From positions 1-20,497 of the forward strand of contig JAEWLJ010000008.1 in NCBI GenBank assembly GCA_023393455.1: DNA of 20,497 nt, in the 5' to 3' direction. The stretch is from Methanobacteriota archaeon (lineage in GTDB: Archaea; Halobacteriota; Methanomicrobia; Methanomicrobiales; Methanoculleaceae). The notes under the pieces are model-generated. The model searched no databases. It saw only the letters and a list, made by a program, of their open reading frames with translations, and was not told the DNA's origin. Shown piece after piece: positions 1-8,431 of this stretch. How positions within the stretch are numbered: position 1 is the stretch's first letter; each line of letters opens with the position of its first letter. A program made the position numbers and the translations under genes.

Positions 1-2
1 GT

Positions 3-27
3 CCGGGAGGGGGTGTCCCCCTCCCGG
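3..27 (-). terminator. Strong hairpin downstream of dnaJ
   Basis: A perfect 11-bp inverted repeat (arm CCGGGAGGGGG, loop TGT, arm CCCCCTCCCGG) lies about 43 nt past the dnaJ stop codon in the direction of transcription. It is well placed to end the grpE-dnaK-dnaJ transcript or protect its 3' end. Whether a T tract follows on the minus strand cannot be seen, because the window stops 2 nt beyond the stem. The repeat is seen directly; the terminator role is inferred. Confidence 0.55.
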
Positions 28-69
28 TAACAGCGTTTTGGGATGACCTCGAAGCGAGAGGGCCTCCCC

Positions 70-1221
70 TCACTTCACCGACTCTTTCACCTTGTCGACG
101 ACGTCCTGAAAGAAGCCCTTGCCCTTCTTGCCGCCCTTCGCGGAGGGCTTGTGCCCCCCGATCTCGAGCAGGCGCTCGTAGAGTTCGCGCTCCTCGTCCG
201 AAAGACGCGTGGGCACGACGATCCGCACCCGCACCAGCATATCCCCGGGCTTCGTCTGCCACCGCACCCCTTCGCCCGGGATCTTCAGCCCGGTGTTGTA
301 CTGCACCCCGGCCGGGATATTGAGGGCGACCGTGCGCCCGTCGATCGTCTTCACCTCGACCTCGGAGCCAAGCACCGCCTGGGCCGGGGTGACATCGACC
401 GTCGTCTCCAGGTCGTCGCCCCGCCGGATGAAGGTCCGGTGCGGCGCGACGCTGATCTCGATGTAGAGGTCCCCCGGCGGCGCCCCGTAATCCCCGGCGT
501 CGCCGTAGCCCTCCATCCGAAGGCGCATCCCCGTATCCACGCCCGGCGGGATCCGGACGCTCACCTTCTGGCGGCCGCGCCGGTGCCCGGTCCCGCCGCA
601 GGCCTTGCACCGGGTCTCGGGGACCCTCCCCCGCCCGCCGCAGGCGGTGCAGGGCGCCATCCGGACGAAGTTCCCGAAGATCGACTGGCTCATCTGCCGC
701 ATCTGACCGCTGCCGCCGCAGGTCGGGCAGGTGGTGGTCTTCTTCGTCTCGCTCCCCGACCCGTCGCACTCAGGACAGGGCTCGATATGGTCGACGGCGA
801 CCTCCTTCTCCGTCCCGAGCGCCGCCTCCTCAAGCGTGATGCGCATCTTCATCAGGAGGTCGGCACCGGGGCGCGGGCCGGCACGCTGCCTGCCCCCGCC
901 ACCGCCGAAGAAGGTCTCGAAGATGTCCCCGAACCCGGAGAAGTCGGCGCTGAACCCGCCGCCGTATCCGCCGCCGGAGTACGAGCCCTTCGACGCGTTG
1001 CTGTATGCCTCGTGGCCCATGTTGTCATACTGGGCGCGTTTCTGCGCATCCGAGAGGACACTGTAGGCCTCGTTGATCTTCTTGAACCGCTCCTCGGCCC
1101 CCGGTTCTTTGCAGACGTCGGGGTGGTACTTTCGTGCCAGGCTCCGGTAGGCTTTCTTGATCTCCGCATCACTGGCGCCCTGCGAGACACCGAGGATATC
1201 ATAGTAGCTGTCCGGACCCAT
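70..1221 (-). CDS. dnaJ: Chaperone protein DnaJ (Hsp40)
   Basis: Co-chaperone that delivers unfolded clients to DnaK and stimulates its ATPase in the cytoplasm. The 383-residue product has the full type I layout. A J domain carries HPD at residues 33-35, followed by a Gly/Phe-rich linker at about 80-110. Four zinc-binding CxxCxGxG repeats sit at 149-156, 165-172, 191-198 and 205-212, before the C-terminal substrate-binding domain. I chose the ATG at 1221 because family members begin just before the DYY-like motif (here SYYDILGV). A GTG at 1230 in the same frame overlaps the dnaK stop as GTGA and would add three residues; it remains possible. The gene is the last of grpE-dnaK-dnaJ and is probably translationally coupled to dnaK. 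This chaperone set is bacterial in type and is thought to have entered archaea by ancient transfer. Confidence 0.96.
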   Translation of the reverse strand: MGPDSYYDILGVSQGASDAEIKKAYRSLARKYHPDVCKEPGAEERFKKINEAYSVLSDAQKRAQYDNMGHEAYSNASKGSYSGGGYGGGFSADFSGFGDIFETFFGGGGGRQRAGPRPGADLLMKMRITLEEAALGTEKEVAVDHIEPCPECDGSGSETKKTTTCPTCGGSGQMRQMSQSIFGNFVRMAPCTACGGRGRVPETRCKACGGTGHRRGRQKVSVRIPPGVDTGMRLRMEGYGDAGDYGAPPGDLYIEISVAPHRTFIRRGDDLETTVDVTPAQAVLGSEVEVKTIDGRTVALNIPAGVQYNTGLKIPGEGVRWQTKPGDMLVRVRIVVPTRLSDEERELYERLLEIGGHKPSAKGGKKGKGFFQDVVDKVKESVK

Positions 1222-1226
1222 CGACC

Positions 1227-3053
1227 TCACTCTTTGACTTCGTAGTCGGCATCGACGACGTTATCGTCTTTCTTTGCGGCCCCTTCCGCCTTCTCCTGCT
1301 GGGCGGCCGCCTGTGCCTGCTGGTACATCTTCGTCGTCAGTGCATATACCGCTTCGGTCAGGGCATCCATCTTCTGCTTGATCGCCTCGAGGTCGTCGCC
1401 CTCGAGCGCCTTCTTGAGGTCGGCGATCGCGCTCTCGATCTTCTCCTTCTCCGCGGCCTCGATCGAGTCGCCTGCATCCTTCATCGCCCGCTCGGCGGTG
1501 AAGATCGCGGTGTCGGCGGTGTTTCTGATCTCGATCTCCTCGCGCTTCTTCTGGTCCTCTTCCTCGAACTTCTTCGCGTCGTCCATCATCCGCTGGATCT
1601 CGGCCTCAGACGGGCGGGAGTCCTGCGGCTTGATGGTGATCGACTGCTCGTTCCCCGTGCCGAGATCCTTTGCCGAGACATGGACGATACCGTTTGCGTC
1701 GATATCGAACGTGACCTCGATCTGCGGGATGCCGCGCGGCGCCGGCGGGATACCGGTGAGCTGGAAGCGGCCGAGCGTGAAGTTGTCCTTCGCGAGCGCC
1801 CGCTCGCCCTGCATCACGTGGATCTCCACCGAGGTCTGACCGTCGGCGGCGGTCGAGAAGATCTGGCTCTTCCTCGTCGGGATGGTGGTGTTGCGCTCGA
1901 TCAGCTTCGTCGCGACGCCGCCGAGCGTCTCGATGCCGAGCGAGAGCGGGGTCACGTCGAGGAGCAGGACGTCCTTCGTCTCGCCGGTCAGGACGCCGGC
2001 CTGGATGGCGGCACCGAGGGCGACGCACTCGTCGGGGTTGATCCCTTTGTCGGGCTCCTTCTTGAGAACCTTCTTTATGGTCTCCTGCACGAGCGGGACA
2101 CGGGTCGACCCGCCGACGAAGAGGACGTGGCTGATATCGTCGGCGCTCAGTTTGGCATCAGATAACGCCTGTTTCACCGGCCCGAGGGTCGAGTCGACGA
2201 GATCGGCGATCAGGCTCTCGAACTTCGCGCGGGAGAGATCGGTGTCGAGGAACTTCGGCCCGCTCTCCGTCGTGGTGATGTAGGGGAGGTTGATGCTGGT
2301 CTTCTGGACGGTGGAGAGCTCGATCTTCGCGTTCTCGGCCGCGTCCCGGAGCCGCTGCATCGCGACCGGGTCCTTCCTGAGGTCGGCGCCCTCCTTCTTC
2401 TTGAACTCATCGGCCAGGTAGTCGATGACCCTCTTGTCGAAGTCGTCGCCGCCGAGGCGGTTGTTGCCTGCGGTCGACTTGACCTCGAAGACGCCGTCGC
2501 CGAGCTGGAGGATCGAGACGTCGAACGTCCCGCCGCCGAGATCGTAGACGAGCACCGTGGAATCGCCTTCCTTGTCGATACCGTAGGCAAGGGCGCTCGC
2601 GGTCGGTTCGTTGATGATCCGGAGCACTTCGAGGCCGGCGATCGTCCCGGCATCCTTCGTCGCCTGCCGTTGCGCGTCGTTGAAGTAGGCGGGCACCGTG
2701 ATGACGGCCTTCGTGATCTTCTCGCCGAGATACTCCTCTGCGTCCAGTTTCATCTTCTGGAGGATCATCGCAGAGATCTCCTGCGGGGTGTGCGTCTTGT
2801 CCCCGATGTTGACCTTCTCGTTCGTGCCCATCTTCCGTTTGATCGACTGGATGGTGCGGCCCGGGTTCGTGATCGCCTGCCGTTTTGCAACAGTGCCGAC
2901 CAGCCGCTCACCCTCCTTGGTGAACGCTACGACGGACGGGGTGGTCCTGCCGCCTTCGGCGTTGGCGATGACCGTCGCCCGCCCGCCTTCCATGATTGCC
3001 ATACACGAGTTGGTCGTTCCAAGATCGATGCCAAGAACTTTTTCCGATACCAT
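1227..3053 (-). CDS. dnaK: Chaperone protein DnaK (Hsp70)
   Basis: ATP-driven Hsp70 that binds exposed hydrophobic segments, working with DnaJ and GrpE in the cytoplasm. The product is 608 residues, close to the bacterial norm. The nucleotide-binding domain begins with GIDLGTTNS (8-16) and contains the phosphate-2 motif DLGGGTFDVS (171-180). It is followed by the hydrophobic DVLLLDVTPLSLGIE linker region, the beta-sandwich substrate domain and a charged helical lid. The tail ends in VVDADYEVKE, as in bacterial DnaK. The reading frame is open upstream to 3140, but the ATG at 3053 is the real start: it has AGGAGG 8-10 nt before it, and the extra upstream residues overlap grpE and match nothing in the family. 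Only 4 nt separate it from the grpE stop. Confidence 0.98.
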   Translation of the reverse strand: MVSEKVLGIDLGTTNSCMAIMEGGRATVIANAEGGRTTPSVVAFTKEGERLVGTVAKRQAITNPGRTIQSIKRKMGTNEKVNIGDKTHTPQEISAMILQKMKLDAEEYLGEKITKAVITVPAYFNDAQRQATKDAGTIAGLEVLRIINEPTASALAYGIDKEGDSTVLVYDLGGGTFDVSILQLGDGVFEVKSTAGNNRLGGDDFDKRVIDYLADEFKKKEGADLRKDPVAMQRLRDAAENAKIELSTVQKTSINLPYITTTESGPKFLDTDLSRAKFESLIADLVDSTLGPVKQALSDAKLSADDISHVLFVGGSTRVPLVQETIKKVLKKEPDKGINPDECVALGAAIQAGVLTGETKDVLLLDVTPLSLGIETLGGVATKLIERNTTIPTRKSQIFSTAADGQTSVEIHVMQGERALAKDNFTLGRFQLTGIPPAPRGIPQIEVTFDIDANGIVHVSAKDLGTGNEQSITIKPQDSRPSEAEIQRMMDDAKKFEEEDQKKREEIEIRNTADTAIFTAERAMKDAGDSIEAAEKEKIESAIADLKKALEGDDLEAIKQKMDALTEAVYALTTKMYQQAQAAAQQEKAEGAAKKDDNVVDADYEVKE

Positions 3054-3057
3054 TCTG

Positions 3058-3567
3058 TTATTCCTCCTTTCCTTTAGATACGACGACTTTTGCGCATCTG
3101 ATGATCTTATCCTGCATACAGTATCCACGGACGGCCTCATCGATCACGGTGCCCTCCTCCGCGTCCGAGGGAACGTAGGCGATCGCCTCGTGCCGCTCGG
3201 GGTCGAACGGAAGGTTCCGGCATTCGATGGGGGTGACGCCGTGGCGCTCAAGGATGGTCGTGAAGAGTTTCCTGATCTGACCCATCCCTTCCGTGAGGCC
3301 TGCACCCTCGGCCTTCTCGGCCCGCTCGAAGTTGTCCATGATCTCGAGCAACTCCACCGCGAAGTTCTCGATGGCGTAGGTTGTGCGGGCATCGATATCC
3401 CGGGCCATCCTCTTGCGGTAGTTGTCGAAATCCGCTGCAAGGCGCAGGTAACGGCCGTTGAGGTCGTCATACGCCTTCTGCAACTCTTCAAGCGCCGGGG
3501 ATGTTGCATCCGCCTCGCCTGCGAGATTCTGATGCTTCTCGTTTGGTCCGGATGTATCCTCCTTCAT
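3058..3567 (-). CDS. grpE: Nucleotide exchange factor GrpE
   Basis: Cytoplasmic nucleotide exchange factor that releases ADP from DnaK. The 169-residue protein has the expected form. A charged N-terminal tail is followed by a long helical, coiled-coil-forming segment (about 25-90, rich in Leu, Glu and Arg, including LAADFDNYRKRM). The C-terminal beta domain carries the family signature around LPFDPERHEAIAYVPS and ends in the usual GY...DKIIRCAKVVVSKG. It is first in grpE-dnaK-dnaJ, the order common in bacteria and in methanogens that carry this system. The ATG at 3567 gives the expected N terminus. The Shine-Dalgarno signal before it is weak (AGGTTAAG), so recognition may depend on the leader. 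Confidence 0.95.
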   Translation of the reverse strand: MKEDTSGPNEKHQNLAGEADATSPALEELQKAYDDLNGRYLRLAADFDNYRKRMARDIDARTTYAIENFAVELLEIMDNFERAEKAEGAGLTEGMGQIRKLFTTILERHGVTPIECRNLPFDPERHEAIAYVPSDAEEGTVIDEAVRGYCMQDKIIRCAKVVVSKGKEE

Positions 3568-3604
3568 ACGCTTAACCTGCTTGAAAACGATGTAATGGGT
3601 TTGT

Positions 3605-3645
3605 TCAATTATTTATTGTAATGTGGTTCTATATAAATATAACTG
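3605..3645 (-). promoter_or_regulatory. Probable promoter of grpE-dnaK-dnaJ
   Basis: On the minus strand an AT-rich stretch reads GTTATATTTATATAG, a good match to an archaeal TATA box. It lies about 65-75 nt before the grpE ATG and predicts a leader of roughly 40 nt. A second AT-rich element, CAATAAATAATTG, sits closer (3605-3617) and could serve instead. No bacterial CIRCE element (TTAGCACTC-N9-GAGTGCTAA) is present, so HrcA-type control is not supported. Assignment is by position and composition only. Confidence 0.5.
3629..3643 (+). promoter_or_regulatory. Possible distal TATA box facing purH
   Basis: The plus strand reads CTATATAAATATAA, also a good archaeal TATA box. It shares its bases with the minus-strand grpE promoter, so this site could drive divergent transcription. 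Used toward purH it would give a leader of about 165 nt containing the small hairpins at 3665-3679 and 3733-3743. A closer TATA box at 3792 makes this distal one optional. Confidence 0.35.
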
Positions 3646-3664
3646 ATGGTGCAGGTATCCGCCC

Positions 3665-3743
3665 CCGGCAAGATGCCGGATCTTCGATTGGACTCTCATC
3701 AACCGATATTCTCCCTTCGGCATCCGGATTCACGCAAGATGCG
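3665..3743 (+). repeat. Two small hairpins with a shared AGA loop upstream of purH
   Basis: The core GCAAGATGC occurs twice, 66 nt apart, each time inside a palindrome. Copy 1 (3665-3679) forms a 6-bp stem, CCGGCA/TGCCGG, around AGA. Copy 2 (3733-3743) forms a 4-bp stem, CGCA/TGCG, around AGA. The outer bases differ but still pair. CGGCATC at 3718-3724 can instead pair with GATGCCG of copy 1. This may be a regulatory leader, an operator pair or chance; nothing identifies a ligand. Confidence 0.35.
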
Positions 3744-3791
3744 GCGTTCTCCGTGCGAGAGAAAACGCGGCGGGTTTCTGCGGACAGCGCC

Positions 3792-3800
3792 AGATATATC
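3792..3800 (+). promoter_or_regulatory. TATA box of purH
   Basis: AGATATATC is centred about 29 nt before the purH ATG. Archaeal transcription usually starts about 25 nt past the TATA box, so the mRNA would begin within a few bases of the start codon. No Shine-Dalgarno sequence precedes the ATG, which fits a leaderless transcript. Confidence 0.5.
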
Positions 3801-3824
3801 TCTCCACTCCCCATATGTGTACCC

Positions 3825-5309
<1,485 letters not shown>

Positions 5310-5313
5310 ATCC

Positions 5314-5320
5314 TTTTTTT
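5314..5320 (+). terminator. T7 tract after purH
   Basis: Seven consecutive T residues begin 5 nt after the purH stop. Archaeal RNA polymerase can terminate on such tracts without a hairpin. The tract ends only 3 nt before the ATG of the next gene, so it is either a leaky terminator or simply AT-rich spacing. Confidence 0.35.
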
Positions 5321-5323
5321 GCC

Positions 5324-5767
5324 ATGAAGATCGAACTTCTCCGGGACGATAAGAAGCGGTTCCTTGACCTGCTGCTCGAAGGCGACGAGCAGGAGTCGAT
5401 GATCGACGCCTACCTCGACCGCGGGGATATGTTTGTCCTCTATGACGGCGGCCCGAAGAGTGTCTGCGTGGTGACATACGAAGGCGACGGCGTCTACGAA
5501 CTGAAGAACATCGCCACCTATGAGGAGTTCCGGTCCCGGGGCTACGGCAGGCGGCTGATCGAAGAGATCCTCGAACACTACCGGGGCCGGGGCCGCACGA
5601 TGCTCGTCGGCACGGGCGCCTCACCCCGCATCCTCCGGTTCTACGAGCGGTGCGGGTTTACCGTCTCCCACCGGGTCGAGAACTTTTTTGTCGATAGCTA
5701 CGACCACCCGATGTACGACTGCGGCGAGCAGCTCGTTGATATGGTCTACCAGAGACAGGATCTCTGA
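5324..5767 (+). CDS. GNAT family N-acetyltransferase
   Basis: Predicted cytoplasmic acetyl-CoA-dependent N-acetyltransferase; the substrate is unknown. The 147-residue product shows the GNAT core: strand TYEGDGVYELKNIAT (51-65), then the acetyl-CoA pyrophosphate-binding loop RGYGRR (72-77) at the start of helix 3. The late motif RILRFYERCGF (102-112) is typical of the family. The C-terminal 30 residues, with HPMYDCGEQLVDMVY, resemble a subgroup of small archaeal and bacterial GNAT proteins. The ATG at 5324 lies 14 nt after the purH stop, behind a T7 tract and with no visible Shine-Dalgarno sequence or TATA box. It probably relies on read-through from purH or on a promoter inside it. No functional link to purine synthesis is implied. 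Confidence 0.88.
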   Translation: MKIELLRDDKKRFLDLLLEGDEQESMIDAYLDRGDMFVLYDGGPKSVCVVTYEGDGVYELKNIATYEEFRSRGYGRRLIEEILEHYRGRGRTMLVGTGASPRILRFYERCGFTVSHRVENFFVDSYDHPMYDCGEQLVDMVYQRQDL

Positions 5768-5801
5768 GGGTTCCGGGTAACGGCATCGCCGCCCCCAAAC
5801 A

Positions 5802-5809
5802 ACTATATC
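5802..5809 (+). promoter_or_regulatory. TATA box of DUF4013 copy 1
   Basis: ACTATATC lies about 29 nt before the ATG at 5835. Transcription would start at or near the ATG, and no GGTGA-type site is seen, so copy 1 appears leaderless, unlike copies 2 to 4. Confidence 0.5.
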
Positions 5810-5834
5810 CCCCGTTTTCTCTTCACGGCCTATC

Positions 5835-6527
5835 ATGGACTACGGCAGACTCCTCTCACGGTCGCTTCGTTACGCAAAAGACGCTCTCATCGGCGAATGG
5901 GGGCGGTGGGTCATCCTTATACTCCTCTCGCTCGTCCAGACGTTCACCCTCAATCTGCTCCCGTTCTACAACGGCTACATCGTCCGGGTGCTCTCCGGCC
6001 GGGCGCCGGCCCCCGACGTAGACGACTGGGCGAGGCTCTTCATCGACGGGTGGAAGCTGAACATCATCAATCTTATTTACCTCATCCCGGTCGTCGTGGT
6101 CCTGGTAGTCTTCGGCGGGATCGCGGCCGTCTCGGCCATAGCGGCGAGAGGGCTCGGCAACCCGGACGTATGGGCCTCGGCCGTCGCCGCCGCCGCCACC
6201 GGGATCGCGGTCGCCGCCCTCGTCTGGCTCGTCATATCGTTCGTCTCCCTCATCGCCGTCGTGCGGTTCGCCCACACGGGGAGCATTCTTTCGGCGTTCA
6301 ACATCACCGCGATCCTCTCGCAGATCAGCCGGATCGGGTGGGGAGCCTGGATCGCCGCGGTCGTCCTCCTCATCCTCATCGGCCTTGCGTATGTGGCCGC
6401 GACCGCCCTCATCGCCACGCTCCCTATCCTCGGGTGGATCGTCAACCTCTTTTTAGGGGTGGTCTACGGGATCTTCCGTGCCCGCTACCTCGCGGCGGCT
6501 TACGAGAGCGCTCCAGCGCCCCCGTGA
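5835..6527 (+). CDS. DUF4013 family membrane protein, copy 1 (subtype A)
   Basis: Integral membrane protein of unknown function, 230 residues. It opens with MDYGRLLSRSLRYAKDAL, the N-terminal signature of archaeal DUF4013 proteins. About five hydrophobic segments are visible: 24-45, 76-103, 113-143, 168-190 and 193-213. The soluble stretch between segments 1 and 2 carries the shared motif GYIVRVLSG-x-APAP...LFIDGWK (47-74). A second conserved loop, VRFAHTGSILSAFN (143-156), precedes the fourth segment, and the tail ends RARYLAAAYESAPAPP. It is the first of four tandem paralogues and groups with copy 3: both have QTFT in segment 1 and FIDGW rather than FIDGI. No catalytic motif is evident. A membrane-organising, transport or stress role is possible but unsupported. 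Confidence 0.9.
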   Translation: MDYGRLLSRSLRYAKDALIGEWGRWVILILLSLVQTFTLNLLPFYNGYIVRVLSGRAPAPDVDDWARLFIDGWKLNIINLIYLIPVVVVLVVFGGIAAVSAIAARGLGNPDVWASAVAAAATGIAVAALVWLVISFVSLIAVVRFAHTGSILSAFNITAILSQISRIGWGAWIAAVVLLILIGLAYVAATALIATLPILGWIVNLFLGVVYGIFRARYLAAAYESAPAPP

Positions 6528-6663
6528 GAAGCCTCCGATACCCGCCGGTACCGCGCTGTCCCGGATAGGGAAACCCCTCTCATTCGAAACTGCTCGATTT
6601 GTACTGGAATGGTCGCTTGATTTCACCAAAAGAGGGCCGTTTATTGAGCGATTATGGCAACGC

Positions 6664-6701
6664 TTTTATATCATCTGATCTCACACTAATTCGTGGGTGA
6701 G
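6664..6701 (+). promoter_or_regulatory. TATA box and ribosome binding site of DUF4013 copy 2
   Basis: TTTTATATC at 6664-6672 predicts a transcript start near 6694. GGTGAG at 6696-6701 lies 6 nt before the ATG at 6708 and complements the archaeal 16S rRNA 3' end. Together they give a very short leader, and they favour the ATG over the in-frame GTG at 6693. The preceding gap from 6528 is AT-richer than the flanking genes and holds nothing else I recognise. Confidence 0.6.
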
Positions 6702-6707
6702 ACACCT

Positions 6708-7349
6708 ATGGATTATGGAAACATGCTGAGCGATTCGTTCGGCTATGCAAAAGACGCGGTCTGGGGCAAGTGGGTCCAGTGGATCCTGCTCGCCATCAGC
6801 ACGATCATATTCCCCCTGATTATGGGGTATATGGTCCGGATCTACAGCGGTGTGAAACCGGCTCCCGAGGCCGGGAACTGGGTGAGCATGTTCATTGACG
6901 GCATCAAGCTGCTGATCATCGGGATCATCTACAGCATCCCGGTCTTCATCGTCATGGCCATCTTCGTCATACCTGCCGCCATGATGAGCGATCCCATGGC
7001 CGCCCTCGGGACGGTTGGCCTCGGCCTGCTGCTCATGGTCATCGTCGGGATCATCATCTCGCTGATCGCGGCGATCGGTATGATCCGGTTCGCCCAGAAA
7101 GACAGCATAGGCCAGGCATTCGCCTTCGGCGCCATCCTCGAGCACATCGGGAAGATCGGCTGGGTGAGCTACATCATCGCCATCATCATCCTCATGGTTG
7201 TCGGGTTTGTCTTCGGCATCATCGGCGGCATCCTGAGCATGATCCCGGTTCTTGGCTGGCTGATCATGTTCTTCCTGTACCCCGCCTGGTACATCTTTAC
7301 GGCCCGGTACATGACCCTGGTCTACGAGAGCGCTGCGGCGCCGGCCTAA
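6708..7349 (+). CDS. DUF4013 family membrane protein, copy 2 (subtype B)
   Basis: Second tandem paralogue, 213 residues, function unknown. It starts MDYGNMLSDSFGYAKDAVWGKW. Hydrophobic segment 1 is 7 residues shorter than in copies 1 and 3, running WILLAISTIIFPLIMGY. The loop motif is RIYSGVKPAPE...FIDGIK. The rest is strongly hydrophobic, including an Ile/Met-rich segment in the middle and a final pair of helices around IPVLGW. STIIFP, the shorter segment 1 and FIDGI are shared with copy 4 and not with copies 1 and 3. An in-frame GTG at 6693 is less likely because it would place the GGTGAG ribosome site inside the gene. A separate promoter precedes it, so the copies are not one simple operon. 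Confidence 0.9.
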   Translation: MDYGNMLSDSFGYAKDAVWGKWVQWILLAISTIIFPLIMGYMVRIYSGVKPAPEAGNWVSMFIDGIKLLIIGIIYSIPVFIVMAIFVIPAAMMSDPMAALGTVGLGLLLMVIVGIIISLIAAIGMIRFAQKDSIGQAFAFGAILEHIGKIGWVSYIIAIIILMVVGFVFGIIGGILSMIPVLGWLIMFFLYPAWYIFTARYMTLVYESAAAPA

Positions 7350-7356
7350 CCCCTAC

Positions 7357-7364
7357 TTTCTTTT
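7357..7364 (+). terminator. T-rich tract after DUF4013 copy 2
   Basis: TTTCTTTT begins 8 nt past the stop codon with no hairpin, matching archaeal T-tract termination. The following copy has its own promoter, which supports an end of transcript here. Confidence 0.4.
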
Positions 7365-7504
7365 CGTAAAAATGCCGCCGGAGAGACTCCGACCTTCCCG
7401 GGCGCGGCATGCGGCGTGGCCGTTTTTGAGATCCTGCTTTATATACACTGTGCCGCTCCGGTCCCGGTCGAACCGATCTGTGCCGGGCTTAGACGATTTT
7501 TCCT

Positions 7505-7557
7505 GGTCAAATTATCCCTTTTCGGGAATGGGGTATAGTAAAGTTTGCATTTAGACC
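7505..7557. repeat. Imperfect inverted repeat upstream of DUF4013 copy 3
   Basis: GGTCAAAT (7505-7512) and ATTTAGACC (7549-7557) are inverted copies with a single-base bulge, 36 nt apart, ending just before the TATA box at 7563. The surrounding 7480-7600 stretch is clearly AT-richer than its neighbours. The position suits a regulator site or a looped structure, but arms this short can arise by chance. Confidence 0.3.
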
Positions 7558-7562
7558 AATAC

Positions 7563-7598
7563 TTTTATATAAGAAATTCTCAAATTTAACAAAGGTGG
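7563..7598 (+). promoter_or_regulatory. TATA box and ribosome binding site of DUF4013 copy 3
   Basis: TTTTATATAAG at 7563-7573 is the best TATA box in the window. It predicts a start near 7592. GGTGG at 7594-7598, within AAAGGTGGT, lies 7 nt before the ATG at 7606. This looks like a strong promoter with a minimal leader. Confidence 0.7.
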
Positions 7599-7605
7599 TA
7601 CATCT

Positions 7606-8289
7606 ATGGACTATGGTAAAGTGATCTCTAACTCGTTTGAGTATACCAAAGAGGCCCTGTTCGGCAAGTGGATGCAATGGGTCATCCTGGCCGTCCTGGC
7701 ACTTGTGCAGACATTCACTGCCTCCCTGATCCCGATGCTCTCCGGCTACGTCGTGCGGGTGCTCGCTGGCAAGACGCCGGCCCCCGAGATCGATGGCTGG
7801 GGCCAGCTCTTCATCGATGGGTGGAAGATGAACATCATCATGCTGGTCTACATGATCCCGGCAATCCTCGTCTTCCTCGTCCTCGGCGGCCTCGGCGCCC
7901 TTGGAGCGATGGCAACGAGCGACCCGACTGCGGCCGGCGCCGCGATCCTCGCTGCAATGGCAGGAGCGTTCCTCGCCTTCCTCGTCGCGATCGTCATGGC
8001 GTTCATCGCTCTCTTCGCCCTTCTGCGGTTCGCTCACACCGACAGCCTTGGTGAGGCGTTCAACTTCAAGGCAATCTTTGCGCAGATCGGTGGACTCGGC
8101 TGGGGAACCTGGATCATCGCGGTCATCGTCCTCCTCGTCGTTGCGGTCGTCTACGGCATCGTGGTCGGCATCCTCGGTGCGATACCCCTTCTCGGGTGGC
8201 TCATCGCACTCTTCCTCAACGCGGCGATCGCCCTCTTCTACGCCCGCTACCTCGCACAGGTCTACGAGGAAGCCCCGGCCTCCGCGTAA
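7606..8289 (+). CDS. DUF4013 family membrane protein, copy 3 (subtype A)
   Basis: Third tandem paralogue, 227 residues, function unknown. It begins MDYGKVISNSFEYTKEALFGKW and keeps the family layout: a first long hydrophobic segment with LVQTFTASLIP, then the loop GYVVRVLAGKTPAPE...LFIDGWK (47-74). Two Ala-rich hydrophobic segments follow, then the RFAHTDSLGEAFNFKAIF loop and two closing helices around IPLLGW. QTFT, the longer first segment, FIDGW and RFAHT tie it to copy 1. It has the strongest promoter and ribosome site of the four, so it may be the most highly expressed. The ATG at 7606 is well supported. Confidence 0.92.
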   Translation: MDYGKVISNSFEYTKEALFGKWMQWVILAVLALVQTFTASLIPMLSGYVVRVLAGKTPAPEIDGWGQLFIDGWKMNIIMLVYMIPAILVFLVLGGLGALGAMATSDPTAAGAAILAAMAGAFLAFLVAIVMAFIALFALLRFAHTDSLGEAFNFKAIFAQIGGLGWGTWIIAVIVLLVVAVVYGIVVGILGAIPLLGWLIALFLNAAIALFYARYLAQVYEEAPASA

Positions 8290-8310
8290 TCACCCTGACC
8301 AACCCTTCCC

Positions 8311-8315
8311 TTTTT
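8311..8315 (+). terminator. T5 tract after DUF4013 copy 3
   Basis: TTTTT flanked by C-rich sequence lies 22 nt past the stop codon. It is a plausible archaeal T-tract terminator without a hairpin. Confidence 0.35.
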
Positions 8316-8381
8316 CTCCGGTTCCGCGCTCCATCGAGAGCATCCCCGGAGCGCACCGCTCCCTCCCCAAACAAAAACAGC

Positions 8382-8427
8382 GTGTTTATCCCTATCCGGG
8401 GCAATCCTTATCTGAATATCCGGTGAT
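8382..8427 (+). promoter_or_regulatory. Promoter-like element and ribosome binding site of DUF4013 copy 4
   Basis: GTTTATCCC near 8383-8391 is a weak TATA candidate. GGTGAT at 8422-8427 is a perfect archaeal ribosome site just before the ATG at 8432. The TATA call is tentative; the ribosome site is firm. Confidence 0.45.
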
Positions 8428-8431
8428 ACAC

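Noticed and set aside
43..1245. 400-codon plus-strand frame opposite dnaJ
   Set aside because: Low-complexity Pro/Arg/His-rich translation with no domain. The DnaJ frame is complete with its J domain and zinc motifs.
3568..3650. CIRCE operator for HrcA control of grpE-dnaK-dnaJ
   Set aside because: No TTAGCACTC-N9-GAGTGCTAA-like pair is present in the promoter region.
7901..8431. Open extension upstream of DUF4013 copy 4 inside copy 3
   Set aside because: Ser/Arg/Pro-rich shadow translation; the GGTGAT ribosome site and family alignment place the start at 8432.
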